Shown in pieces: positions 1 to 7,631 of a stretch of DNA of 35,743 nt. The notes beneath the pieces are model-generated. The model did no database searches. It was not told the origin of the DNA and saw nothing but the letters and a program-made list of their open reading frames with translations. Made by a program: the position numbers and the translations under genes. This DNA comes from Prevotella sp. Its GTDB lineage: Bacteria; Bacteroidota; Bacteroidia; Bacteroidales; Bacteroidaceae. Position 1 is the stretch's first letter. Each line of letters opens with the position of its first letter. The stretch lies in contig JAFQGS010000025.1 in assembly GCA_017415455.1 (NCBI GenBank), forward strand, positions 1-35,743. Direction: 5' to 3'.

Positions 1-2
1 TA

Positions 3-176
3 ATGGAAGCACCACAGCAAAGATGGATTTATGCAGGATATGCAAGTGGTAAAGCTGCTGCAATGTATTTAGGTGCCAAATTGGCAAATAGTATAAGCAA
101 GGACAAAACTGTATACGTAAAAATAGTTCCTCGAGCAAATGGAAAAGGTTGGGATGTCTATTATAGATGTGAATGA
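3..176 (+). CDS. C-terminal end or small hypothetical protein, 57 aa visible
   Basis: An open frame runs from the left edge to a TGA at 174-176. An ATG at 3 allows a complete 57-residue protein, but the frame is still open at the edge, so it may be the tail of a longer gene. The visible part is soluble, with an Ala/Gly-rich helix (AGYASGKAAAMYLGAKLA) and a strand-like end (VYVKIVPRANGKGWDVYY). I do not recognise the family. A small GTGCGT/ACGCAC hairpin at 184-204 follows it and may end its transcript. Confidence 0.45.
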   Translation: MEAPQQRWIYAGYASGKAAAMYLGAKLANSISKDKTVYVKIVPRANGKGWDVYYRCE

Positions 177-342
177 TATTATGGTGCGTGAATAAATTAC
201 GCACTATAATAATTAAACGGTCTTCATTTATACATAGAAAGGATATGTCATACAAGTCAAACATTAATTCTCAGAAACCACGTTCGTGATGCAATAAAAC
301 ATTACGCTTGTAGTTATCAAATAAATTGATGAAAGGTTAAAA

Positions 343-606
343 ATGGGTAGAAAGAAAATACTAACGCTTATCATCGGCTTTTGCGAGACTGCTTTGATGT
401 TGAGTGAGATTTTTGTCGGATTGGTATTCAACGGAGATAAAGAAGTGAATTTTGTTTTGAGTCTGCTGTGGATACCAGTAACATTGATTGATGTATGCTT
501 TAGGTTGTGCCTGCTGAGAGACCAGAAGTGGTATGTACGTATGCTGTTGCCAATAGCTGCCGTGCTGTTTGCTATTGTGAAGTATCAAATATATGTTAAT
601 CAATAA
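343..606 (+). CDS. Small hypothetical membrane protein, 87 aa
   Basis: The 87-residue protein has about three hydrophobic segments (roughly residues 6-28, 36-57 and 67-83) separated by short charged loops, which fits a small inner-membrane protein. The ATG at 343 is the first in frame and follows an A-rich stretch typical of Bacteroidetes starts. No family motif is recognised. It has no partner at operon distance: the next gene starts more than 200 bases downstream. A frame on the opposite strand over the same bases is most likely a shadow, because it has low-complexity composition and no membrane or domain logic. Function unknown. Confidence 0.5.
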   Translation: MGRKKILTLIIGFCETALMLSEIFVGLVFNGDKEVNFVLSLLWIPVTLIDVCFRLCLLRDQKWYVRMLLPIAAVLFAIVKYQIYVNQ

Positions 607-710
607 GTGCGTATGTTAAAAAGACGTTGTTAGCGGCGTGTTTTATAAAAATATTCATAAACATGATTTTAGTTAACACGGATTATTAAAAACATATCCG
701 ATTGTTTATA

Positions 711-718
711 TACATTTG
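711..718 (+). promoter_or_regulatory. Possible -7 box (TACATTTG)
   Basis: TACATTTG matches the Bacteroidetes -7 consensus TAnnTTTG, 107 bases upstream of the beta-barrel-like gene at 825. A clear -33 TTTG was not found at the usual distance, so the call is weak. Confidence 0.3.
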
Positions 719-824
719 CACTGTTCTTAGACGTCACGGCATGATAAGTGTAAGGCGGAGAAGATAATATGAAAGGGAAGAGATATTAACATATTATTTT
801 TATAACAAACAAAAAACCAAAATT

Positions 825-1367
825 ATGAAAAAGATTATCATTACATCAATGATGGTGCTGTTCGGCGTTATGGGCGCAATGTCACAGAACGACAGCAGTA
901 GCTTTTACGAAAAGTCACTCGGTGAAAGATTCTTCATGGATATCAAGATGAAGGCTGCCAGTAAGGACAACAGCACAAACATGGTTGGTGTAGGTGCGGA
1001 GCTGGGCTTTGAGATTACACCGCGCTTGTTCGCAACTGCCAACTATGAAGGTGTATGGAATATGAAAGAGGCTGGCGGCGCACGCACATGGTGGCAGACA
1101 AACAACATTGGTGGAGGATTGGGATATAAGTTCTACCTCGCTAAGAATGACAAGTCGCTGTTGCAGTCTGCTGCACTGAAAGCCTCGCTGCTTACAAGCA
1201 TCGGCGGTGTGGACTGGAAACAGACGGTGTATGAGGTAGGAGCCGAACTGGAAGGCAAGGGTAAGTACAAGCCTGTAATCGGATTTGGTTATCGTCACAC
1301 CAACTCACGCACAACAGGTCTGCCAGACCATAATGGCTTCTATATGTCAATAGGTCTGAGATTTTAG
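825..1367 (+). CDS. Small outer-membrane beta-barrel-like protein, 180 aa
   Basis: The protein begins with a signal peptide (residues 1 to about 20, MKKIIITSMMVLFGVMGAMS then QND). The rest alternates polar and hydrophobic residues in short strands with Gly and aromatic residues (for example MVGVGAELGFEI, NIGGGLGYKFYL, KPVIGFGYRHTN) and ends FYMSIGLRF. A final strand ending in Phe is typical of outer-membrane barrels assembled by BAM. About eight strands would fit this length. A porin-family or OmpA-barrel-like role in the outer membrane is inferred, but the ligand is unknown. The ATG at 825 directly precedes the signal peptide. A small membrane gene follows 39 bases downstream and may be co-transcribed. 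Confidence 0.65.
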   Translation: MKKIIITSMMVLFGVMGAMSQNDSSSFYEKSLGERFFMDIKMKAASKDNSTNMVGVGAELGFEITPRLFATANYEGVWNMKEAGGARTWWQTNNIGGGLGYKFYLAKNDKSLLQSAALKASLLTSIGGVDWKQTVYEVGAELEGKGKYKPVIGFGYRHTNSRTTGLPDHNGFYMSIGLRF

Positions 1368-1406
1368 AATATACTTGTAAACGCAACGATACACCCATAG
1401 ACAATA

Positions 1407-1643
1407 ATGGCGATGAACAAGAGAATAAATAAGGTGGTGATAGCTGTAGTATTAGCAATAGATCTAATCTTGGCTGTGGTGTTAGGCCTTGCCGTAAGTT
1501 GGATGATGGCAATACCATTTGCAATATGCGGGCTGGCAACGGTTGTCGCACTGCTTGGCAAGAAGGCTGAAACATGGTTTTACGTCACAATATTTGTTGT
1601 GACAATACTATTTTTGCTGTGGTGTATTATAGATATGTTATAA
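1407..1643 (+). CDS. Small hypothetical membrane protein, 78 aa
   Basis: A 78-residue protein with three hydrophobic segments (about residues 9-28, 30-48 and 56-76) and a basic N-terminus (MAMNKRINK), consistent with an inner-membrane protein with its N-terminus inside. A second ATG two codons downstream (1413) is an alternative start. It lies 39 bases after the barrel-like gene and before a long-loop hairpin at 1663-1713, so it is probably the last gene of a two-gene unit. No known family is recognised. Confidence 0.5.
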   Translation: MAMNKRINKVVIAVVLAIDLILAVVLGLAVSWMMAIPFAICGLATVVALLGKKAETWFYVTIFVVTILFLLWCIIDML

Positions 1644-1662
1644 AGTAAGAACTTGATATAAC

Positions 1663-1713
1663 CTTCGGGCGTGTGTCCTCTTGACTTTTGTTACAATAGG
1701 CGCACGCCCGAAG
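1663..1713. terminator. Long-loop hairpin, possible bidirectional terminator
   Basis: CTTCGGGCGTG (1663-1673) pairs perfectly with CACGCCCGAAG (1703-1713) around a 29-base loop. It sits between the plus-strand gene ending at 1643 and the mntP 3' fragment that reads the other way, so in the pre-island arrangement it would have lain between convergent genes. No long T-run follows either arm, which lowers confidence. Confidence 0.4.
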
Positions 1714-1715
1714 TG

Positions 1716-1794
1716 TATCATGCCAATAGGTGCTCTATGAGAATCTTTATACCGATGACAATAAGTATCACGCCGCCAATGCACTCGGCAGTCT
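1716..1794 (-). repeat. Left 79-bp direct repeat, copy of mntP 3' end
   Basis: This stretch matches 7765-7843 at 78 of 79 positions; the single difference is at 1754 versus 7803. It contains the mntP stop codon and about the last 25 codons, in the same orientation as the intact gene. With the right copy it flanks about 6 kb of accessory DNA. Confidence 0.9.
1718..1794 (-). pseudogene. mntP 3' remnant
   Basis: Read on the minus strand, this is the last part of the manganese exporter MntP, ending at its stop codon (complement of 1718-1720). Upstream of 1794 the similarity stops abruptly, so no start codon or first five membrane helices are present. It most likely marks the original end of mntP, displaced when the island entered, while the intact gene at 7767-8324 now uses the other copy. 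Confidence 0.8.
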
Positions 1795-1824
1795 GCCCGT
1801 ATTAGTTTCTTGACACAAAACAAC

Positions 1825-1842
1825 TTTCGTTCAACGCTCAAC
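1825..1842 (+). repeat. Left imperfect inverted repeat of the island
   Basis: TTTCGTTCAACGCTCAAC matches the reverse complement of 7704-7721 at 17 of 18 positions. It lies 31 bases inside the left direct repeat, facing the right-hand copy. Confidence 0.6.
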
Positions 1843-1865
1843 ATTCATTCTGATTTGTATTAAAA

Positions 1866-1978
1866 TCTTGGAAAAACGGCAAAAAATACGGGAAAAGTCT
1901 TGGAAAAACGGCATAAATACCTTATTTTTGTATTGGAAAAGTGGAAGTTTTCTCCATTTTAAGCTTGGAAAAGTGGAA
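1866..1978 (+). repeat. Four related TTGGAAAA repeats around the ATPase promoter
   Basis: Two copies of TCTTGGAAAAACGGCA lie at 1866-1881 and 1898-1913, and two copies of TTGGAAAAGTGGAA at 1933-1946 and 1965-1978. A partial GGAAAAG lies at 1891-1897. The -33 element falls in the second copy and the last two copies lie downstream of the -7 box. The layout resembles a set of operator sites for a repressor or autoregulator; this is inference. Confidence 0.6.
1900..1930 (+). promoter_or_regulatory. Promoter of the AAA ATPase gene
   Basis: TTG at 1900-1902 and TATTTTTG at 1923-1930 match the Bacteroidetes -33/-7 pattern with a 20-base spacer. Transcription would start near 1937, about 70 bases before the ATG at 2007. 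Confidence 0.55.
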
Positions 1979-2006
1979 AAACTTATAAATAACAGAGGAG
2001 AACAAT

Positions 2007-3353
2007 ATGCTAAAACGAAAGATTGACAACTATATTTGCAACTATTATAAGACTTCTCGCAACGCCCTTCTTGTCACTGGAGCGCGCCAGATAGGCAAGA
2101 CATACTCCATACGACAATTCGGCAAGTCGTTTAAAAGTTTTATAGAGATAAACTTTATTGAAAATCCTGAAGCCATAAAGATATTCAATGGAGCCAACAG
2201 CAGCGAAGACATTATTCTCCGCCTTTCTGCCATTACCCAAAAAACATTGATTAAAGGTGAAACACTTATATTTTTTGATGAGGTACAAAAATGTCCAGAG
2301 GCAGTTACCGCTATAAAATTTTTAGTTGACGAAGGTTCATACCGCTATATCCTTAGTGGGTCGCTATTGGGCGTAGAGTTGAAAGACCTGCGCTCAGAAC
2401 CCGTTGGCTATATGGGAATAAAAGAAATGTACCCTCTCGACTTCGAAGAATTTATAGGTTGCGTTGGTGTCAACGAAATTGTCATGCAGTCATTGCGCAA
2501 TGCCTGGACAAACAAAACTGCCGTTGATGAGCTTATCCACTCCAAGATAATGGAACTGTTCAGGCTATATCTTGTTGTAGGAGGAATGCCGGCTGCTGTA
2601 AGCAAATATATCCAAAGCAATAATCTTATGCAGGTCATGACCGAGCAGCATAACATACTCCAACTGTACAAACGTGACATTTCACAATACGACCCAAACA
2701 ACAAACTCTATATAGAAGACATTTTCAATCTCATTGCTCCAGAACTAAATGCCAAGAACAAGCGTTTCATATTAAAACGCCTCAACGAAAACGCCAAGTT
2801 TGAAAGATACCAAAACAGTTTTCTCTGGTTGAAAAACGCTGGTGTAGCCATACCTACATACAACATAGAAGAACCCAAGACCCCTCTGTTGCTGTCTCGC
2901 TCACGCAACCTTTTCAAATTATTCCTGAACGATATTGGTTTGCTTGCAGCCCAATACGCAGACGGCATACAGTTGCGTATCATCAACGGAGACAAAGGCA
3001 TCAACTTCGGGTCTGTCTATGAGAATGCCGTTGCACAAGAACTTGTTGCACACGGTTTTGAACCATATTATTATAACAACAAGAAACGCGGAGAACTGGA
3101 TTTTGTAATAGAGCACAATGGGAAAGTGCTGCCTATCGAAGTAAAATCAGGTAAAGACTACGAGACACATCGCGCCTTGTCAAACATCATGGATTGCGCC
3201 GAATACCACCTTCCTGAAGCAATAGTCTTCAACAATGATAACCTAAAACAGATAGGCAACATTCTTTATGCCCCAATCTATATGATTATGTTCCTTGAAA
3301 AAAACATCACAGCACCAACTTATTATAAAGTTGATTTGAGTGGGATTGGGTAA
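2007..3353 (+). CDS. AAA family ATPase with DUF4143 and nuclease-like C-terminus, 448 aa
   Basis: Residues 25-32 (GARQIGKT) form the Walker A loop and LIFFDEVQ (D91, E92) the Walker B, defining the N-terminal AAA_14-type ATPase. The C-terminal part is DUF4143-like and contains GELDFVIEH...IEVKSGKDY, with D365, E378 and K380 spaced as in PD-(D/E)XK nucleases. Length is normal for this Bacteroidetes family. The cellular role of the family is not established; the domains suggest ATP-driven action on nucleic acid. The gene lies inside the island, has its own promoter within a repeat cluster, and is followed by a separate promoter for the WYL gene. An A/G-rich AGAGGAGAA precedes the ATG and is one of the few good ribosome-binding sites here. 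Confidence 0.88.
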   Translation: MLKRKIDNYICNYYKTSRNALLVTGARQIGKTYSIRQFGKSFKSFIEINFIENPEAIKIFNGANSSEDIILRLSAITQKTLIKGETLIFFDEVQKCPEAVTAIKFLVDEGSYRYILSGSLLGVELKDLRSEPVGYMGIKEMYPLDFEEFIGCVGVNEIVMQSLRNAWTNKTAVDELIHSKIMELFRLYLVVGGMPAAVSKYIQSNNLMQVMTEQHNILQLYKRDISQYDPNNKLYIEDIFNLIAPELNAKNKRFILKRLNENAKFERYQNSFLWLKNAGVAIPTYNIEEPKTPLLLSRSRNLFKLFLNDIGLLAAQYADGIQLRIINGDKGINFGSVYENAVAQELVAHGFEPYYYNNKKRGELDFVIEHNGKVLPIEVKSGKDYETHRALSNIMDCAEYHLPEAIVFNNDNLKQIGNILYAPIYMIMFLEKNITAPTYYKVDLSGIG

Positions 3354-3453
3354 GACGATAAAAACAGAATGTAATGTGCGTCATCTGTTTATTCTATAAG
3401 TTATCGGCTGACTTTAAAATCTTTTTGTGAAACAATACATAAATATGGAATTT

Positions 3454-3483
3454 TTTGCAGTCATGCAAAAAATATTATCTTTG
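3454..3483 (+). promoter_or_regulatory. Promoter of the WYL regulator gene
   Basis: TTTGC starts at 3454 and TATCTTTG occupies 3476-3483, spacer 18 bases. The -7 box covers the GTG that would open the longest frame, so that GTG cannot be the start. The ATG at 3504 is chosen instead, leaving a short leader. Confidence 0.65.
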
Positions 3484-3503
3484 TGGCAATACAAATAACT
3501 ACG

Positions 3504-4553
3504 ATGAATAACATATTTGAAGGTAATAGTTGTAAATCACAATGTGCACGTTCTGCATATAAACTCTTGATGACTCGCCAATGGGTAAGTTACAAACTCA
3601 TTATCGAAGATTATTTGGGGAAACAAATAACATATAGTGTTTCTAAATGCAAAGAATATGGCGAACTTAAAAAAGCTGTACCTGAAGTAATTAAATTAAT
3701 TACAGATAAAATTACTCAAAGTATTGAAACAAGAGGAAATATCAGAAATCGAGAATTTAGATATGTAGGGAATGATAACGACCCATTGAAAGACCTTTTA
3801 AATTCAATAGTAATAAAAGACCTGCAAACCTATTGGCAGTTTTGTCAAAACACAGCAGGTTTTGTACCAATTGTATGGTTGGAGCATTTCTTTCGGAATA
3901 GTCATGATTTGCTTGACATTAAAAAACGCAAAAGCAAAGGAGAAGAAAGGATTAGCACCAGTTATGAATCAAAATTGAGAAACATAGAACTTTTACCAAA
4001 ACTCTACGAAGCAATAGCGAATCGTCATGTATTGGCATTGGAATATGAACAGTATTATAGCAAGACCGTTTCACTTATTTTCCATCCACACTATTTAAAG
4101 GAATATAACAATAGGTGGTTCTTATTCGGGCATGCAGAAGGACTTGAACCTCAGATTGGTTATAATGTGGCACTCGACCGTATATCCTGTGAACCAATAT
4201 TGTTGGAAAATAAAACATATATAGAATCACCATCTGGATTCTATACTGATTTATTTAAAGATATTGTTGGTGTTACCAACAAAAAAGATTCTGAAATACA
4301 GACAATACGCATAAGGGCATTTTCGCCATATATATTCAATTTGATTGAAACAAAACCTATCCATTCCTCACAGATAGTAGATTTGCCATATAATGGTAAT
4401 TATGGTGACTTTTTGCTAAGAATTAAGGTAAACAATGAATTCATAGGACGTATTCTCCAAATGGGACAAGATTTAGAGGTCATATCACCTGAAAATATTC
4501 GTCTGAAAATAAAAGAGAGAATCGAATGTATGAGTCAAAGATACCAGCTTTAG
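3504..4553 (+). CDS. WYL domain-containing regulator, 349 aa
   Basis: The middle of the protein has the WYL pattern: NRHVLALEYEQY (about residue 172), FHPHYLKEYNNRWFLFG (about 190-206) and YNVALDRI (about 220). A WCX-like C-terminal region follows and ends near IKERIE. The N-terminal 150 residues are helical and may bind DNA, but I cannot see a clear helix-turn-helix. WYL proteins sense ligands, often nucleotides or nucleic acid, and commonly repress neighbouring phage-defence operons. It lies directly upstream of the three-gene operon at 4682 and in the same direction, which fits a regulator of it. The start at ATG 3504 is preferred over GTG 3483, which lies in the promoter. Confidence 0.85.
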   Translation: MNNIFEGNSCKSQCARSAYKLLMTRQWVSYKLIIEDYLGKQITYSVSKCKEYGELKKAVPEVIKLITDKITQSIETRGNIRNREFRYVGNDNDPLKDLLNSIVIKDLQTYWQFCQNTAGFVPIVWLEHFFRNSHDLLDIKKRKSKGEERISTSYESKLRNIELLPKLYEAIANRHVLALEYEQYYSKTVSLIFHPHYLKEYNNRWFLFGHAEGLEPQIGYNVALDRISCEPILLENKTYIESPSGFYTDLFKDIVGVTNKKDSEIQTIRIRAFSPYIFNLIETKPIHSSQIVDLPYNGNYGDFLLRIKVNNEFIGRILQMGQDLEVISPENIRLKIKERIECMSQRYQL

Positions 4554-4617
4554 CCACAGAAAGATGCTCCACTGATTAGTTCCTAACAAAAAAGAACTAT
4601 TATATATATAAACTTTC

Positions 4618-4648
4618 TTGCATAGTAAGAGCAACTATACTACTTTTG
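4618..4648 (+). promoter_or_regulatory. Promoter of the three-gene island operon
   Basis: TTGC at 4618-4621 and TACTTTTG at 4641-4648 fit the Bacteroidetes promoter (20 bases between TTG and TA). Transcription would start near 4655, 27 bases before the ATG at 4682. Confidence 0.65.
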
Positions 4649-4681
4649 CAATCGAGAAAACAATTTGTTTAATTTTAAATT

Positions 4682-5809
4682 ATGATATCCATGAGTAAAA
4701 CTAACACAGAAGCAATGACAAGATTGTTAAATGATTTAGCTGCAAATATTGGTTACAGCCTTATAGCCAATCCTTTTGACACACCTTTCATTAAAGAAAG
4801 TTTGGCAAAAATTGAAATACCAGACAACAAACGCTTTATCTGGCCAGTGCCCGTATCACATCTTGAGAACGAAGTTTACAAAGAATTCCGCGAGCAATGG
4901 ATTAAATACGATGCAATAGATACTATTGCCGAATTGTCATTTGTTTGGCCATCAAGCGAAAACGACCATGTTGCCATAATACTCATGGATTTTAACCGTT
5001 ACCGTAGGGGGGCTATCAAATTTGTAGATGCAACAAATTGGGATTTGGGCGAGGACAATGACATGGCTGCAGTATGCAACATGATTGTACATGACGTTTT
5101 TCCTGGCGAATCCCATCTTGCATTTAACAACATGTACGAAGATAGCATGGATGAGGAACTTGATGATCGTTGGGACGAACAGGTTAATGTGGTAAGCTGC
5201 ATGGTACTAACATCTTCATTAAAACCGACCTCATATATATCCAAAGTATTACCCAAAGAGGGTTTTATATTCAAGGACTTGGAAATTAAAGAGGATGATT
5301 CCGATTTGGGATATTTGAGATTTATAGGAGCTGAACTTAAACTTCCATTGAAGGAACACTATGGATACGGTAAAATAAAAGGAAGAATGTTACATAGAAA
5401 CAACTTGAAATCTTCAACTTTGAATTATAGAATCAACACTAAAGATATTTCAGAGGGAGAATATGAAGGGCAATATTATAAGCTAAATGGAAAAGCTATT
5501 GTGATTTCTATGTTAGATGAATTGAATCCAACAGTAGTTGATACCGATGGAGAAACGATTTACGTTCCATTTAACAACATGGCTGTCATTACAGAGGACC
5601 TTGATTATGACTTAGAATATGTTGCATGGGAATTGAGAAAAGATTACGTAAAGAAGCAGCTTTCTTATGGCAGCGAAGGAAGACTCTTTTGGTATAATGT
5701 AAAAATAGAAATTCCTAAAAATGGAATTGAAGAACAAAAGAGAATCGTTGAAAAGGAACGCCGGGAACTTATTGAGTTTTACAAGAACGAATTGAGCGGA
5801 ATTGAATAA
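4682..5809 (+). CDS. Methylase-specificity-like protein without a methyltransferase core, 375 aa
   Basis: Residues about 70-120 (DAIDTIAELSFVW...IILMDFNRYRRGAIKFVDAT) resemble the segment after the catalytic motif in type I N6-adenine methylases. The C-terminal third (DLEYVAWELRKDYVKKQL, then IEIPKNGIEEQKRIVEKERR) resembles the end of a specificity-subunit half: a distal TRD-like region and a long helix. No NPPF/NPPY motif and no SAM-binding glycine loop are visible, so it should not methylate DNA. It may recognise DNA or act as a scaffold for its partners. It is the first gene of an operon; its stop overlaps the next start (TAATG at 5807-5811). An ATG at 4691 is an alternative start. It could be a truncated methylase, but the dedicated promoter and intact coupling argue for a functional gene. 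Similarity is judged by eye. Confidence 0.6.
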   Translation: MISMSKTNTEAMTRLLNDLAANIGYSLIANPFDTPFIKESLAKIEIPDNKRFIWPVPVSHLENEVYKEFREQWIKYDAIDTIAELSFVWPSSENDHVAIILMDFNRYRRGAIKFVDATNWDLGEDNDMAAVCNMIVHDVFPGESHLAFNNMYEDSMDEELDDRWDEQVNVVSCMVLTSSLKPTSYISKVLPKEGFIFKDLEIKEDDSDLGYLRFIGAELKLPLKEHYGYGKIKGRMLHRNNLKSSTLNYRINTKDISEGEYEGQYYKLNGKAIVISMLDELNPTVVDTDGETIYVPFNNMAVITEDLDYDLEYVAWELRKDYVKKQLSYGSEGRLFWYNVKIEIPKNGIEEQKRIVEKERRELIEFYKNELSGIE

Positions 5810-6669
5810 TGCAGGATGCTATGGAATGGATAAAAGTTCTTTGGATGAATAATGGTGACAATGCCCTACAAAAATACGTAAATCTTGGCAGGGAATACAA
5901 TATAGACATCACAACCTGTAACTGCATGAAAGATTGCCGGTGTAGACTCCACGACCCTTTGGAGAGTTGGGATGCTGTGATGCTAAATATGGAAGTCAAA
6001 ATAATAAGTTGCAATGAAAAGGCATCATCAAAAGGGTTATTAAATGCTATACAGTCTATAAAGGGGATACCTTGCTTCATTGTAACAGCAGAGAATCAGA
6101 TTGACGAGATCGCAAAATACAGTTTAGAAGCACACAACAAAGAACCATACTTTTTAAATAATGAAACAGAGGTGTTATTTGAACATATAAGAATAGAGGT
6201 GAGTAAATCTTTAGAAAGAAGATATGCTAAACTCTGTGACTTTTGCGGAGAAAAAGAATTTTTAAAAATATTGACATTAATTGATAGGGATGATATTCGG
6301 ACAGACACAAGTATTCCAAATAGATGCAGACAAATGTTGGAATGGGTGAAAGATTCAAATATATTTGAAAGCGAATTAAAAGGATTGTCCTTAAATGATT
6401 TTAGCAGATATATGGGTAATGCCATTAATTTACCAGAATATGTCAAAAGAAGTTTACACGCATGTGTCAGTATCAGCAACCAAGGTTCTCATTTTACAGA
6501 TACGACCAAAATGATATCAGGAGGAGAGGCTCCCTATCTTACAAAATCACTAATATACGATTTATTAAATATTTTAGATTGGTGCGCATCACAAAATGGC
6601 AACATATTCATACCTAAATACAAAACTGATAAAACAAATAAACATGACTGGAAGCAATTTGAGAATTAA
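5809..6669 (+). CDS. Degenerate response-regulator-like protein with helical C-terminal domain, 286 aa
   Basis: The first 120 residues follow a receiver-domain pattern: IKVLWMNNG at the first strand, WDAVMLN at the third, IPCFIVTAEN at the fourth. The acidic pair that holds magnesium is replaced by N14-N15 and the phospho-acceptor position by N60, so normal phosphorylation is unlikely. Residues about 150-280 are helical and carry a conserved-looking stretch, RSLHACVSISNQGSH then GEAPYLTKSLIYDLLNIL, seen from memory in Bacteroidetes proteins next to DNA methylases. Its start overlaps the previous stop by one base, and the next gene starts inside its end, so translation is coupled. Its role is probably signalling or assembly within the system; the biochemistry is unknown. 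Confidence 0.6.
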   Translation: MQDAMEWIKVLWMNNGDNALQKYVNLGREYNIDITTCNCMKDCRCRLHDPLESWDAVMLNMEVKIISCNEKASSKGLLNAIQSIKGIPCFIVTAENQIDEIAKYSLEAHNKEPYFLNNETEVLFEHIRIEVSKSLERRYAKLCDFCGEKEFLKILTLIDRDDIRTDTSIPNRCRQMLEWVKDSNIFESELKGLSLNDFSRYMGNAINLPEYVKRSLHACVSISNQGSHFTDTTKMISGGEAPYLTKSLIYDLLNILDWCASQNGNIFIPKYKTDKTNKHDWKQFEN

Positions 6670-7585
6670 TTCGGATGAATATTATGTTATTGGACTTTGC
6701 AATGAAGTTCTTGGAAGAGTAGCGAAGCAACAGCATAAATTTGATTTTCTTAGAGGTGATACAGGGGTAAGACTACCTGTAGATGCCTACTATGAAGATT
6801 TAAATCTTGTTGTTGAATATTGCGAAAGACAGCATACAGAACCTGTTGCATTCTTTGACAACAAGTTAACTGCAAGTGGGGTACCAAGAGGAGAGCAAAG
6901 AAAAAAATATGATGCAAGAAGAAGGGAAATTCTTCCTAAACATGGCATAACAGTAGTAAGCATTCATTACTATGATTTTGGAACATCCAAGAAACTCAAA
7001 CGCAATTACGAAAAAGACAAAAAGGTTGTAGTAAATATACTAAAACCATATATTGAAGGGCCGATTAAAACGGGAAACAATACTTATAAGAAAATCTTCT
7101 TTATATCTCTTTTATCTGTATTATTAATAATGTTTGCACTGGGACATTGCAGACCAGCTGGCAGCAATCAACAAGAGCATACTAGCATCAGTTCTGCAAA
7201 GCAGCAGTCAACAGTATCCACAAACCAAACTGCACAACAACGACCAAAAGAAACTGCGAAGCCACGCTATCATTATAAACTTAATGTTAGGACAAAACAG
7301 ACAGAAGAGCTGTATGAGGTTGAAAATGCCGGCAAATATGTAAAGGTAAAAAAACGCAAGTATGGAAACATAGGGATTCCTGATGGACATTATGAATGGG
7401 ACGCTGATGTACTACTTAAAACAGAGAAAGAGATGTATGAATATTTAAAGAAGCATTACAAAGAAATAAAAGATAATAGTTTCGATGAAATATCATACTA
7501 CGAGGACATGCGTGATGATTACCTTGACGACCCAGAAGATGAAATTCGTTTTCCACCTGAGATATTCGAAACTTTAGATGATTGA
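6644..7585 (+). CDS. Membrane-anchored PD-(D/E)XK-like nuclease, 313 aa
   Basis: Residues 1-140 look like a small restriction-type nuclease fold: E21 in the first helix, D47 in LPVDAYY, E58 in LVVEYCERQH, then SGVPRGEQRKKYDARRREILP and GITVVSIHYYDF. The lysine of the classic motif is not obvious (C60 or E61 at its place), so activity needs proof. Residues 151-168 form one membrane helix preceded by two lysines, placing the nuclease part in the cytoplasm. A low-complexity Ser/Thr/Gln linker and an acidic domain (to 313) would lie outside. The frame opens at 6596, but the ATG at 6644 is preferred: overlap with the upstream gene falls from 74 to 26 bases and the nuclease fold begins just after it. 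It is the last gene of the operon. Confidence 0.62.
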   Translation: MTGSNLRINSDEYYVIGLCNEVLGRVAKQQHKFDFLRGDTGVRLPVDAYYEDLNLVVEYCERQHTEPVAFFDNKLTASGVPRGEQRKKYDARRREILPKHGITVVSIHYYDFGTSKKLKRNYEKDKKVVVNILKPYIEGPIKTGNNTYKKIFFISLLSVLLIMFALGHCRPAGSNQQEHTSISSAKQQSTVSTNQTAQQRPKETAKPRYHYKLNVRTKQTEELYEVENAGKYVKVKKRKYGNIGIPDGHYEWDADVLLKTEKEMYEYLKKHYKEIKDNSFDEISYYEDMRDDYLDDPEDEIRFPPEIFETLDD

Positions 7586-7631
7586 AAGTTATCAGTTTGT
7601 CTTTCCTATCTTCTCAAAGCTCACCCCAACA

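Noticed and set aside
3483-3503. GTG start for the WYL regulator
   Set aside because: The GTG is the last base triplet around the -7 box TATCTTTG (3476-3483), so it would lie before the transcript start; ATG 3504 is used.
6596-6643. ATG at 6596 as start of the nuclease-like gene
   Set aside because: It would overlap the upstream gene by 74 bases and add a segment without fold logic; the ATG at 6644 leaves a 26-base overlap.
4682-7585. Complete type I restriction-modification system
   Set aside because: No methyltransferase NPPF/Y motif, no HsdR helicase and no two-TRD specificity subunit are present.
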